Source: Solimonas sp964507195
Lineage (GTDB): Bacteria; Pseudomonadota; Gammaproteobacteria; Nevskiales; Nevskiaceae
Assembly (NCBI GenBank): GCA_964507195.1
Contig: CAZDPA010000150.1
Span: 1 to 9,748 of the forward strand
Direction of reading: 5' to 3'
DNA: 9,748 nucleotides
Part shown: piece after piece, positions 1 to 7,512 of the stretch
How positions within the stretch are numbered: position 1 is the stretch's first letter
Layout of the letters: each line of letters begins with the position of its first letter
Translations under genes and position numbers: made by a program
Notes under the pieces: model-generated
What the model saw: the letters and a program-made list of their open reading frames with translations, nothing else
The model's database searches: none
What the model was told of the DNA's origin: nothing

Positions 1-17
1 CCCGTCTTCACGGGGAT
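1..17. repeat. Hairpin repeat, copy A (cut by window edge)
   Basis: The bases CCCGT and ACGGG pair around a CTTC loop. The following bases GGATAAGTTCA resemble those after a second hairpin at 64-83 (GGATGAACTCA). The two look like copies of one short dispersed palindrome of the ATCCCCG...CGGGGAT type, known in several beta- and gammaproteobacteria and similar in form to neisserial dRS3. The 5' end lies outside the window, so the full length cannot be judged. Family assignment is from memory of the motif only. Confidence 0.45.
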
Positions 18-32
18 AAGTTCACGCTGCGG

Positions 33-60
33 AAATAACAAAGGCCGCTTTCGCGGCCCC
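33..60 (-). terminator. Intrinsic terminator of infA
   Basis: Read on the minus strand, GGCCGC and GCGGCC form a perfect 6-bp GC stem (43-58) closed by a GAAA tetraloop. It is followed directly by TTTGTTATTT (42-33), a typical U-rich tail. It lies 45 bases past the infA stop codon and points the right way, so it most likely ends the infA transcript. No other gene in the window could use it. Confidence 0.85.
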
Positions 61-63
61 TGG

Positions 64-83
64 ATCCCCGTTTCCACGGGGAT
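64..83. repeat. Hairpin repeat, copy B
   Basis: ATCCCCGT (64-71) and ACGGGGAT (76-83) form a perfect 8-bp stem. On the minus strand the loop is GGAA, a GNRA tetraloop. It sits between the infA stop codon and the infA terminator and resembles the partial hairpin at 1-17. The context ...TTC-ATCCCCG...CGGGGAT-CCAG matches a short dispersed palindrome that I recall from other proteobacterial genomes. Confidence 0.55.
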
Positions 84-107
84 GAACTCAGGCTGTGCCT
101 GAGTTCA
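83..107 (-). other. Hairpin over the infA stop codon
   Basis: TGAACTCAGGC and GCCTGAGTTCA form a perfect 11-bp stem with a 3-base loop (94-96). On the infA mRNA the 5' arm begins at the UGA stop codon itself. No U tract follows, so it is not a terminator on its own. It may protect the 3' end of the mRNA or affect termination and ribosome release; that is inference. Confidence 0.6.
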
Positions 108-323
108 CTTGTCGCGGAAGGTGATGCGGCCCTTGGTCAGATCGTAGGGCGTGAGCTGAACCGTAACCTTGTCGCCTGTGAGAATGCGGATGTAGTGCTT
201 GCGCATCCGGCCGGAGATATGGGCGACGACAATGTGCCCGTTTTCCAGCTTTACACGAAAGGTTGTGTTGGGCAGCGTTTCCGCCACCACGCCGTTCATC
301 TCAATGTGATCTTCCTTCGCCAT
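105..323 (-). CDS. infA: Translation initiation factor IF-1
   Basis: IF-1 binds the A site of the 30S subunit and, with IF-2 and IF-3, directs initiator tRNA to the start codon; it acts in the cytoplasm. The product is 72 residues, the standard length, and is one OB-fold (S1-like) domain. It begins MAKEDHIEMNGVV and carries the conserved segments ETLPNTTFRV, ENGHIVVAHISG, MRKHYIRILTGD and LTPYDLTKGRI. A longer open frame exists to 380, but MAKEDH is the universal IF-1 start. GAGG lies three bases upstream, a weakly placed ribosome site. A promoter at 352-380 and a terminator at 33-60 make it a compact transcription unit, though read-through from bpt is possible because no terminator is visible between the genes. 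In pseudomonads infA lies near clpA, so clpA/clpS may lie beyond the left edge (inference). Confidence 0.97.
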   Translation of the reverse strand: MAKEDHIEMNGVVAETLPNTTFRVKLENGHIVVAHISGRMRKHYIRILTGDKVTVQLTPYDLTKGRITFRDK

Positions 324-349
324 ACGCCTCGCCGCCTGAAAAGAGGCGT
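324..349 (-). promoter_or_regulatory. Inverted repeat in infA leader covering the ribosome site
   Basis: On the minus strand ACGCCTC (349-343) and GAGGCGT (330-324) are perfect complements separated by 12 bases. The second arm contains the GAGG ribosome-binding sequence and touches the ATG at 323. RNA starting at the predicted transcription start near 345 would lack most of the first arm, whereas RNA reading through from bpt would contain both arms and could hide the ribosome site. The repeat is seen; its role is inference. Confidence 0.45.
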
Positions 350-351
350 GC

Positions 352-380
352 ATTATTGGAGTGCGAACCAAATGTTTCAA
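352..380 (-). promoter_or_regulatory. Sigma70-type promoter of infA
   Basis: On the minus strand TTGAAA (380-375) is followed after exactly 17 bases by AATAAT (357-352). Each hexamer differs from the sigma70 consensus at one base, and the spacing is optimal. The predicted start is near 345, which gives a leader of about 22 bases before the infA ATG. This is the best promoter match in the window. Confidence 0.8.
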
Positions 381-456
381 CCGCCAGCGCGATCTGCGAG
401 CGTCACCGGCCCCGGTCGGGGTGGGGTTTTGCGCTGCTTTACCTAGGCGTCAGGGC

Positions 457-1185
457 TCAGGGCAGCGGCTTGGGCGCGAGGCCCCAGCCTTCACCGTCAA
501 AGGTTTCGAGCGGGGCGAAACGCGCTTTGTAGGCCATTTTCGGGCTTTCGGGTACCCAATAGCCCAGGTAGACGTGGGCGAGGCCGAGGGTCTGGGCCTG
601 CTCGACCTGTTTGAGCACCGCCAGCGTGCCGAGGCTGCGCGCGGTCTCGGTAGGGTCGAAGAAGGTGTAAACCGCAGACAGCGACAGCGGCAGATGATCG
701 ACGATGGCGACGCTGACGAGACGGCCCTGATGGCGGAAGCACCAGTAGCGAGCCGTTGCCCACGGGCATTCAAGGAAGCTGTGAAACGCGCCGCGGTCCT
801 GCGGGTCCATGCCGCCGCTGGCGTGACGCTGCTGCAGATAGCTGCGGTACAGCGCGTAGTGCTCGTCCTGCAGTTCGGATTCGATGCTCAGCGTGAGATC
901 GGCGTTGCGAGCGAGACAGCGGCGCTGCGCGCGGTTGGGCTGGAACTGCGCCACCGGCAGGCGCGCCGGAATGCAGCGCTGGCAGGCCTGGCAATGCGGG
1001 CGATAGACATGGCCGCCGCTGCGGCGGAAGCCCAGTTCGAGCAGGCGCTGATAGCGCGGCGGGTTGAGTACCCACTCCGGGTCGACAAAGGCGCTGCGCG
1101 CCGCGCGCCCAGGCAGGTAGCCGCAGGCGTGCTCCGGGCTCAGGTAGAGCCGTACCGGGGCAACCTCGTTGACGGAAGCGGTCAT
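457..1185 (-). CDS. bpt: Aspartate/glutamate leucyltransferase (bacterial ATE-like protein)
   Basis: Bpt moves leucine from Leu-tRNA to proteins with N-terminal Asp or Glu, turning them into N-degron substrates for ClpS/ClpAP. It belongs to the arginyltransferase family (COG2935). The 242-residue product is of normal length. The family signature CGYLPGRAARSAFVDP starts at residue 21, followed by the cysteine cluster HCQACQRC (C65, C68, C71). The C-terminal GNAT-like half contains SAVYTFFDP and LGYWVPESPKMAYKARFAP. The frame stays open far upstream inside aat, but the ATG at 1185 overlaps the aat stop as ATGA and starts the conserved region. No Shine-Dalgarno sequence precedes this ATG, so translation probably depends on coupling to aat. 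I name it bpt rather than an arginyltransferase because bacterial homologues next to aat are usually leucyl-specific; the sequence alone does not prove the specificity. Confidence 0.93.
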   Translation of the reverse strand: MTASVNEVAPVRLYLSPEHACGYLPGRAARSAFVDPEWVLNPPRYQRLLELGFRRSGGHVYRPHCQACQRCIPARLPVAQFQPNRAQRRCLARNADLTLSIESELQDEHYALYRSYLQQRHASGGMDPQDRGAFHSFLECPWATARYWCFRHQGRLVSVAIVDHLPLSLSAVYTFFDPTETARSLGTLAVLKQVEQAQTLGLAHVYLGYWVPESPKMAYKARFAPLETFDGEGWGLAPKPLP

Positions 1186-1925
1186 GGCGGCAAGTGTTCG
1201 GCGGAGTTGGGGTGTTCGATATCCAGCGTCCAATGGTCGCGTTCGCGCGACGGATGGCTTGCAACCGCCAGCCGCCGGAGAAATTCGTCGCGCGGAATCT
1301 CCACCGCTCCCAGGCTGCCCAGGTGTGGGGAGCTGACCTGGCAGTCCAGCATATCGAACTCCCAGGCCTGCAACTGCCGGCACAGCCAGACCATCGCGAT
1401 CTTCGATGCATTGTCGGCGCGTGAGAACATCGATTCGCCGAAGAATGCGGCGCCGATGCTGACGCCGTAGAGGCCGCCGATCAACTCGCGACGGCGCCAG
1501 ACCTCGATGCTGTGGGCATGCCCGTACTCATGCAGCAACTCATAGGCGCGGCGCATGTCCGGCCCGAGCCAGGTGCCGCGTTCGCGACTTCGCGGTGCGG
1601 CGCAGGCGGTCAGCACTTCGGCAAAGCAACGGTTCAGCGTGATCGCATAGTCGGCACGTGTGATCGCGCGTTGCAGCGAGCGCGAGACATGCAGGGCCGA
1701 AGGGCTGAGGATGGCGCGCGGATTCGGACACCACCAGAGGATCGGCTCATCCGGGTTGTACCAGGGGAAGATGCCCTGCGCGTAGGCGCGCAGCAGGCGT
1801 GGCATCGAGAGGTCGCCGCCGATGGCGAGCAGGCCATTGGGTTCGCGCATGGCCAGATGCGTCGGCGGAAACGCCTGATGCGGATCACGCGGGTCCAGCC
1901 AGTGCAGTCGTATCGGGCTATCCAT
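1182..1925 (-). CDS. aat: Leucyl/phenylalanyl-tRNA--protein transferase
   Basis: Aat transfers Leu or Phe from aminoacyl-tRNA to proteins with N-terminal Lys or Arg, which marks them for ClpS/ClpAP degradation in the cytoplasm. The product has 247 residues, slightly longer than the usual 230 or so. Motifs in order are GLLAIGGDLS (31-40), AYAQGIFPWY (47-56), WWCPNPRAIL, TWLGPDMRRAYELLHEYG, HSIEVW, LYGVSIGAAFFGESMFS, NASKIAM and SLGAVEIPRDEF. These cover the whole Aat fold, including the GNAT-like catalytic core. The ATG at 1923-1925 gives MDSPIRLHWL, a normal start. An in-frame ATG seven codons upstream is less likely, since it adds MVCLRKP without homology. Only a weak GAAAG precedes the start. 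It overlaps bpt by four bases and follows the unknown gene at 1983-2318 by 57 bases, so the three may be co-transcribed. Confidence 0.96.
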   Translation of the reverse strand: MDSPIRLHWLDPRDPHQAFPPTHLAMREPNGLLAIGGDLSMPRLLRAYAQGIFPWYNPDEPILWWCPNPRAILSPSALHVSRSLQRAITRADYAITLNRCFAEVLTACAAPRSRERGTWLGPDMRRAYELLHEYGHAHSIEVWRRRELIGGLYGVSIGAAFFGESMFSRADNASKIAMVWLCRQLQAWEFDMLDCQVSSPHLGSLGAVEIPRDEFLRRLAVASHPSRERDHWTLDIEHPNSAEHLPP

Positions 1926-1982
1926 GGGCTTTCGCAAGCAAACCAAGCCAGTACAGCTTACGACAGCTGGTGTATCGGTTGC

Positions 1983-2318
1983 TTAATGAAATACCGGTGC
2001 AACTGCAGGCACGTCGCGCAGCACCCACTGAACGACTGCATCATGCTCGAAGCGCGTGATCGGCTCGACTTCGCCCGGCGGACCGGCTTCAGTCAGGCGG
2101 CCGCTGCCGTCGAAATGGATGCGCGCGCCGGCGGTCTGCACCTTGAGTTCGCCATCCGCATTGAGCGGCTGGACCGTCAGCTGCAGATAGCGCAGGTCGC
2201 GGCCGGCAAATTCCGGCACCGGTTCGGCGCCCGCTGCGATCAGCGCCGCTTCCTCCGCGCTGAACTCGCGGATGCCGCCTTCGGGTGTGATGACAAAATG
2301 TCGTGTCTGAGTGTTCAT
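1983..2318 (-). CDS. Conserved-looking hypothetical protein, 111 aa
   Basis: I do not recognise a named family. The product is soluble, acidic and 111 residues long, with no signal peptide, membrane segment or cysteine. It begins MNTQTRHFVITPEGGIREFS, then has EEAALIAAGAEPVPEFAGRD, the strand-like stretch LRYLQLTVQPLNADGELKVQ, ARIHFDGSGRL and a C-terminal half ending VVQWVLRDVPAVAPVFH. The alternation of short hydrophobic strands suggests a small beta-rich fold. It is probably real: codon use and GC bias match its neighbours, it fills the space between aat and the divergent ftsK, and it runs in the aat direction. In pseudomonads this place next to aat holds trxB, which is absent here. No convincing ribosome site precedes the ATG. 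A link to the N-degron genes is only positional. Confidence 0.7.
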   Translation of the reverse strand: MNTQTRHFVITPEGGIREFSAEEAALIAAGAEPVPEFAGRDLRYLQLTVQPLNADGELKVQTAGARIHFDGSGRLTEAGPPGEVEPITRFEHDAVVQWVLRDVPAVAPVFH

Positions 2319-2355
2319 GTTCGGTATAGCGGCCGCTCCAGTCTGGCCTGTACCT

Positions 2356-2395
2356 CAAATATGAAGGTTTGCGGCGCGAATTCAAGAGATATTTG
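2356..2395. promoter_or_regulatory. AT-rich inverted repeat in divergent promoter region
   Basis: CAAATAT (2356-2362) and ATATTTG (2389-2395) are perfect complements with 26 bases between them, so their centres are 33 bp apart, about three helical turns. They lie in an AT-rich pocket of the otherwise GC-rich gap between the 111-residue gene (minus) and ftsK (plus). The arrangement could be an operator bound on one DNA face. On the minus strand TTGAAT (2385-2380), an 18-base gap and TATTTG (2361-2356) could serve as a weak promoter for the unknown gene. All functional reading is inference. Confidence 0.3.
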
Positions 2396-2431
2396 TGGAT
2401 GCGGTTTGCCGGCCCGGCTGCTGGCGTCCGG

Positions 2432-2437
2432 TATACT
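2432..2437 (+). promoter_or_regulatory. Possible -10 element for ftsK
   Basis: TATACT matches the sigma70 -10 consensus at five of six positions and lies 26 bases before the chosen ftsK ATG, so transcription would start near 2444 with a leader of about 20 bases. There is no good -35 box at normal spacing; the nearest, TTGCCG at 2406-2411, is 20 bases away. It would need an activator or be a weak promoter. Confidence 0.4.
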
Positions 2438-2463
2438 GCAACGTCACAAATTCACATCCCGGC

Positions 2464-4869
<2,406 letters not shown>

Positions 4870-4871
4870 TG

Positions 4872-5014
4872 CAGAAGCTCTGCAAAGCTACTGCGCTCGG
4901 CATCTTGGCCGCCGGCGGTGCTCGGCCTGCTCATGTATTCCTACATACACTGCGCGTCCTGCGCTCCGGCGGCGGCCAACCTGCCTTCGCTCGCTACGTT
5001 TTTCAGAGCTTCTG
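4872..5014. repeat. Large imperfect inverted repeat between ftsK and lolA
   Basis: The ends CAGAAGCTCTG (4872-4882) and CAGAGCTTCTG (5004-5014) are perfect 11-bp complements. Further in, TTGGCCGCCG (4905-4914) pairs with CGGCGGCCAA (4970-4979), and the centre ATGTA (4933-4937) pairs with TACAT (4942-4946). The parts between pair only partly; 4916-4932 against the facing segment matches at about 11 of 17 positions. Both ends are also small hairpins: GCAGA-AGC-TCTGC at 4871-4883 and TTTCAGA-GCT-TCTGAAA at 5001-5017. No U tract follows on either strand, so it is not a standard terminator. It has the look of a dispersed non-coding element or an RNA processing site in the ftsK-lolA transcript. Confidence 0.6.
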
Positions 5015-5091
5015 AAACAATGCGTCGATTCATGGTGGACTCAGGCGCAACTGCAACACTGCGCTCACCTTCGCGAGCAATGCCTGCATCC

Positions 5092-5739
5092 ATGATCCAC
5101 AAAGTGCTGTCCGTGTTGTTGCCGCTGACCCTGCTGACGCTGAGTGGCACTGCCGCTGCGACGGAAGCGCAGGCGCGTCTGCAGCGCTTCGTCGGCGATG
5201 TGCAGACGCTGTCCGCGCAGTTCGAGCAGGTCCAGTACGACGAGCAGGGACGTGAAACTGCACGTCGCGCCGGCAGTTTCGATCTCGCGCGTCCGGGGCG
5301 TTTCAAGTGGCATTACCAGACGCCGTACGAGCAGCTGATGCTCAGCGATGGCCAGAAGATCTGGAACTACGAACCGGATCTCGCGCAGGTCATCGTCCGT
5401 GATGCGGCGCAGATCCTGCGTGATACGCCGGCGGCCTTGCTCGCGCAGGGTGGTGATATCGAGAAGACCTTCAGCGTGACCGATGCCGGCGTTGACGGCG
5501 ATGCACAGAAGCTGCGGCTCGAACCGAAGGCTGCGGATGCCGACATCCGCCTGATCGAGCTGTGGTTGCAGGCCAATGGCACGCCGCTACGCATGCGTCT
5601 GCATGATCCGCTCGGCGGTACCAGCGACATCCGTTTCAGTGCGGTGAGCCGCAACGCCAAGATCGCCAATACGGTGTTTCAGTTCGCGCCGCCCAAGGGC
5701 GTTGAAGTGGTCGACTTTGATGCGGCGCAGCCGCAGTAA
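5092..5739 (+). CDS. lolA: Outer-membrane lipoprotein carrier protein LolA
   Basis: LolA is the periplasmic chaperone that takes lipoproteins released by LolCDE and carries them to LolB at the outer membrane. The 215-residue product starts with a signal peptide: MIHK, a hydrophobic core VLSVLLPLTLLTL, and a probable signal peptidase I site after SGTAAA near residue 23. The mature part shows the LolA pattern RAGSFDLARPGRFKWHYQ, PYEQLMLSDGQKIWNYEPDL and AQVIV, and ends with VFQFAPPKGVEVV. The frame is open back to 4918, across the inverted repeat, but that extension has no homology and would bury the signal peptide. ATG 5080, four codons upstream, is an alternative start; neither has a clear ribosome site. 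It sits 222 bp after ftsK and 9 bp before rarA, an order common in gammaproteobacteria. Confidence 0.93.
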   Translation: MIHKVLSVLLPLTLLTLSGTAAATEAQARLQRFVGDVQTLSAQFEQVQYDEQGRETARRAGSFDLARPGRFKWHYQTPYEQLMLSDGQKIWNYEPDLAQVIVRDAAQILRDTPAALLAQGGDIEKTFSVTDAGVDGDAQKLRLEPKAADADIRLIELWLQANGTPLRMRLHDPLGGTSDIRFSAVSRNAKIANTVFQFAPPKGVEVVDFDAAQPQ

Positions 5740-5748
5740 TCTCTGACG

Positions 5749-7065
5749 ATGGTCGGCGCTCAGGCACCGCTGGCCGAGCGCATGCGCCCGCGTGCGCTTG
5801 ATGAGCTGACTGGGCAATCGCATCTGCTGGCGGTCGGTGCGCCGCTGCGCACCCTGTTTGAAGCCGGCAATGTGCCGTCGATGGTGCTGTGGGGCCCGCC
5901 CGGCGTCGGCAAGACCACGATTGCGCGCCTGATTGCCGGTCATACGCAGGCACAGTTCGTCACGCTCTCGGCGGTGCTCGCCGGCGTCAAGGACATCCGC
6001 GAAGCCGTCAGCAATGCGCGTGCGGCGGCGACTGGACTGACGCCACAGGCGACGGTGCTGTTCATCGATGAAATCCATCGCTTCAACAAGGGCCAGCAGG
6101 ATGCGCTGCTGCCGTATGTCGAAGACGGCACGATCACGCTGATTGGCGCGACGACCGAGAATCCTTCGTTCGAGCTCAATTCCGCATTGCTGTCGCGGGT
6201 GCGTGTGTTCGTCCTGCGCATCCTGAGCGAAGAAGACATCCTTGTCTTGCTGCAGCGTGCGCTGACTGATGCCGAGCGCGGTCTCGGCATGGCGGCGGAC
6301 GCTGTGCCGCAGAGCTGGCTGCAGCGCATGGCCGAAGCCGCCGATGGCGATGCGCGCCGCGGGCTGGTGCTGCTAGAGACCGCGGTCGAGTTGGCGCGCG
6401 CGCAGCAGCACACCGACGACAGCACGCTGGAAAAGCTGATCGGCCGCGGCCTGCGCCGTTTCGACAAGCAGGGCGAGAATTTCTACGACCAGATTTCAGC
6501 GCTGCACAAGTCGGTACGCGGCAGCGATCCGGACGGCGCGCTGTACTGGTTCGCGCGCATGCTCGATGGCGGCTGTGATCCGCATTACGTCGCGCGCCGC
6601 GTGCTGCGCATGGCGATCGAGGACATCGGTCTCGCCGATCCACGCGCGCAGACCCTGTGTCTCGAAGCCTGGGACAGCTATCAGCGTCTCGGCAGTCCGG
6701 AAGGTGAACTGGCGTTGGCGCAGGCGGTGATCTATCTGGCCTGCGCGCCGAAGAGCAATGCGGTCTACAGCGCCTACAACACGGCGCGTGCGCTGGTCGA
6801 GAAGACCGGCACGCTGGAAGTGCCGATGCATCTTCGCAACGCCCCGACCAAGCTGATGAAGGACCTCGGCTACGCGCAGGGCTATCGCTACGATCACGAT
6901 GAAGCCGAGGGCCACGCTGCGGGGCAGGCATTTTTGCCGGACACCCTCACGGGAACGCGTCTGTACGAGCCGACGCAGCGCGGGCTTGAGATCCAGATCG
7001 GCGAGAAGCTGGCGCAGTTGCGCGCACGGCGCGCGGCTGCAAGTGGCAAGAAGCAGGGGGGCTGA
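5749..7065 (+). CDS. rarA: Replication-associated recombination protein A (MgsA/RarA), AAA+ ATPase
   Basis: RarA is a tetrameric AAA+ ATPase related to clamp-loader subunits and to eukaryotic WRNIP1/Mgs1. It acts at stalled or damaged replication forks. The 438-residue product has normal length. It shows PLAERMRPRALDELTGQSHL at the N-terminus, Walker A GPPGVGKTT (49-57), Walker B VLFIDEIHRFNK (D107, E108) and sensor 1 IGATTENPSFELNSALLSR (132-150). The C-terminal tetramerisation part has YDQISALHKSVRGSDPDGAL, YWFARML and the late motif LVEKTGTLEVPMHLRNAPTK. The ATG at 5749 directly precedes the conserved block and lies nine bases after the lolA stop, without a visible ribosome site, which suggests coupling to lolA. 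crcB begins three bases after its stop. Confidence 0.96.
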   Translation: MVGAQAPLAERMRPRALDELTGQSHLLAVGAPLRTLFEAGNVPSMVLWGPPGVGKTTIARLIAGHTQAQFVTLSAVLAGVKDIREAVSNARAAATGLTPQATVLFIDEIHRFNKGQQDALLPYVEDGTITLIGATTENPSFELNSALLSRVRVFVLRILSEEDILVLLQRALTDAERGLGMAADAVPQSWLQRMAEAADGDARRGLVLLETAVELARAQQHTDDSTLEKLIGRGLRRFDKQGENFYDQISALHKSVRGSDPDGALYWFARMLDGGCDPHYVARRVLRMAIEDIGLADPRAQTLCLEAWDSYQRLGSPEGELALAQAVIYLACAPKSNAVYSAYNTARALVEKTGTLEVPMHLRNAPTKLMKDLGYAQGYRYDHDEAEGHAAGQAFLPDTLTGTRLYEPTQRGLEIQIGEKLAQLRARRAAASGKKQGG

Positions 7066-7068
7066 AAG

Positions 7069-7458
7069 ATGATGCAATGGCTGGTGATCGCGGGCGGCGG
7101 CGCGCTCGGTGCGATGGCGCGTTTCGGCGTGGTTCGGTTGAGCGCTGCGATGTTCGGCCCCGGCTTTCCGCTGGGTACGCTGATCGTCAATGTGCTCGGC
7201 AGCCTGGTTGCCGGTGTGCTGTATGTCCGGCTGGTCGAAGCCAGCACCGGCGGTGCCGACGGCATGCTGCGTTCCCTGCTGGTCGTTGGCTTTCTCGGCG
7301 CATTCACGACCTTCTCGGCTTTTTCGGTCGATACCCTGCAGCTCCTCGAAAAGACCGGCGCAGCGGCTGCCGGCTGGAACGTGCTGCTCAACGTCGTGTT
7401 GTGCCTCGGTGCCTGTGCGATGGGGTTCTGGATCGGACGGCAAATTTTCACGGCCTGA
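7069..7458 (+). CDS. crcB: Fluoride ion channel/exporter CrcB (Fluc)
   Basis: CrcB forms a dual-topology dimer in the inner membrane that lets toxic fluoride leave the cell. The 129-residue product has four hydrophobic helices, near residues 3-24, 33-55, 66-89 and 101-127. Family features are GAMARF with R18, the pore asparagine N41 in LIVNVLGSLVAG, and GFLGAFTTFSAFS (74-86), which includes the central sodium-site loop and the two phenylalanines F82 and F85 of the fluoride path. AGGGGGG at 7055-7061 lies seven bases before the ATG at 7069 and supports that start; the next codon is also ATG. It is three bases after rarA and so is likely co-transcribed with lolA and rarA. There is no room for a fluoride riboswitch in front of it, so expression is probably constitutive. 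Confidence 0.95.
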   Translation: MMQWLVIAGGGALGAMARFGVVRLSAAMFGPGFPLGTLIVNVLGSLVAGVLYVRLVEASTGGADGMLRSLLVVGFLGAFTTFSAFSVDTLQLLEKTGAAAAGWNVLLNVVLCLGACAMGFWIGRQIFTA

Positions 7459-7464
7459 CCGGCC

Positions 7465-7470
7465 TACAAT
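7465..7470 (+). promoter_or_regulatory. Possible -10 element for serS
   Basis: TACAAT matches the sigma70 -10 consensus at five of six positions, in the 54-bp gap between crcB and serS. Transcription would start near 7477 with a leader of about 35 bases. No good -35 box is at proper spacing; the upstream AAATTTTCA stretch is inside the crcB end. serS may therefore have its own promoter besides read-through from the lolA-rarA-crcB unit. Confidence 0.4.
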
Positions 7471-7512
7471 ACGCGCCCTGCCGTACTCCAGAACGATTCA
7501 GAGAACTTCAAG

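Noticed and set aside
1..91. Two hairpin units ending GGGGATAA / GGGGATGAAC that resemble type I-E CRISPR repeats
   Set aside because: The units differ at several positions, lie 66 bp apart rather than about 61, and an intrinsic terminator occupies the would-be spacer. They fit a dispersed palindrome better.
404..430. GC-rich hairpin CCCCGGTCGGGG followed by TTTT as a terminator
   Set aside because: The T run is on the plus strand, where no gene is transcribed toward it. On the minus strand, as needed for bpt, there is no U tract.
361..1470. 369-codon open frame on the plus strand
   Set aside because: It lies antisense to bpt and aat, whose products have clear family motifs. Its own product is low-complexity Ala/Arg-rich, as expected from high-GC antisense frames.
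1953..1968. Direct repeat ACAGCT upstream of aat
   Set aside because: Six bases long, two copies only, easily by chance; no promoter element next to it.
2395..2463. Upstream extension of ftsK by 23 codons
   Set aside because: It would start before the possible -10 site, adds a Cys/Pro-rich stretch without similarity to FtsK, and has no ribosome site.
7040..7068. Fluoride riboswitch before crcB
   Set aside because: Only three bases separate rarA and crcB, and no riboswitch-like conserved sequence is visible in the end of rarA.
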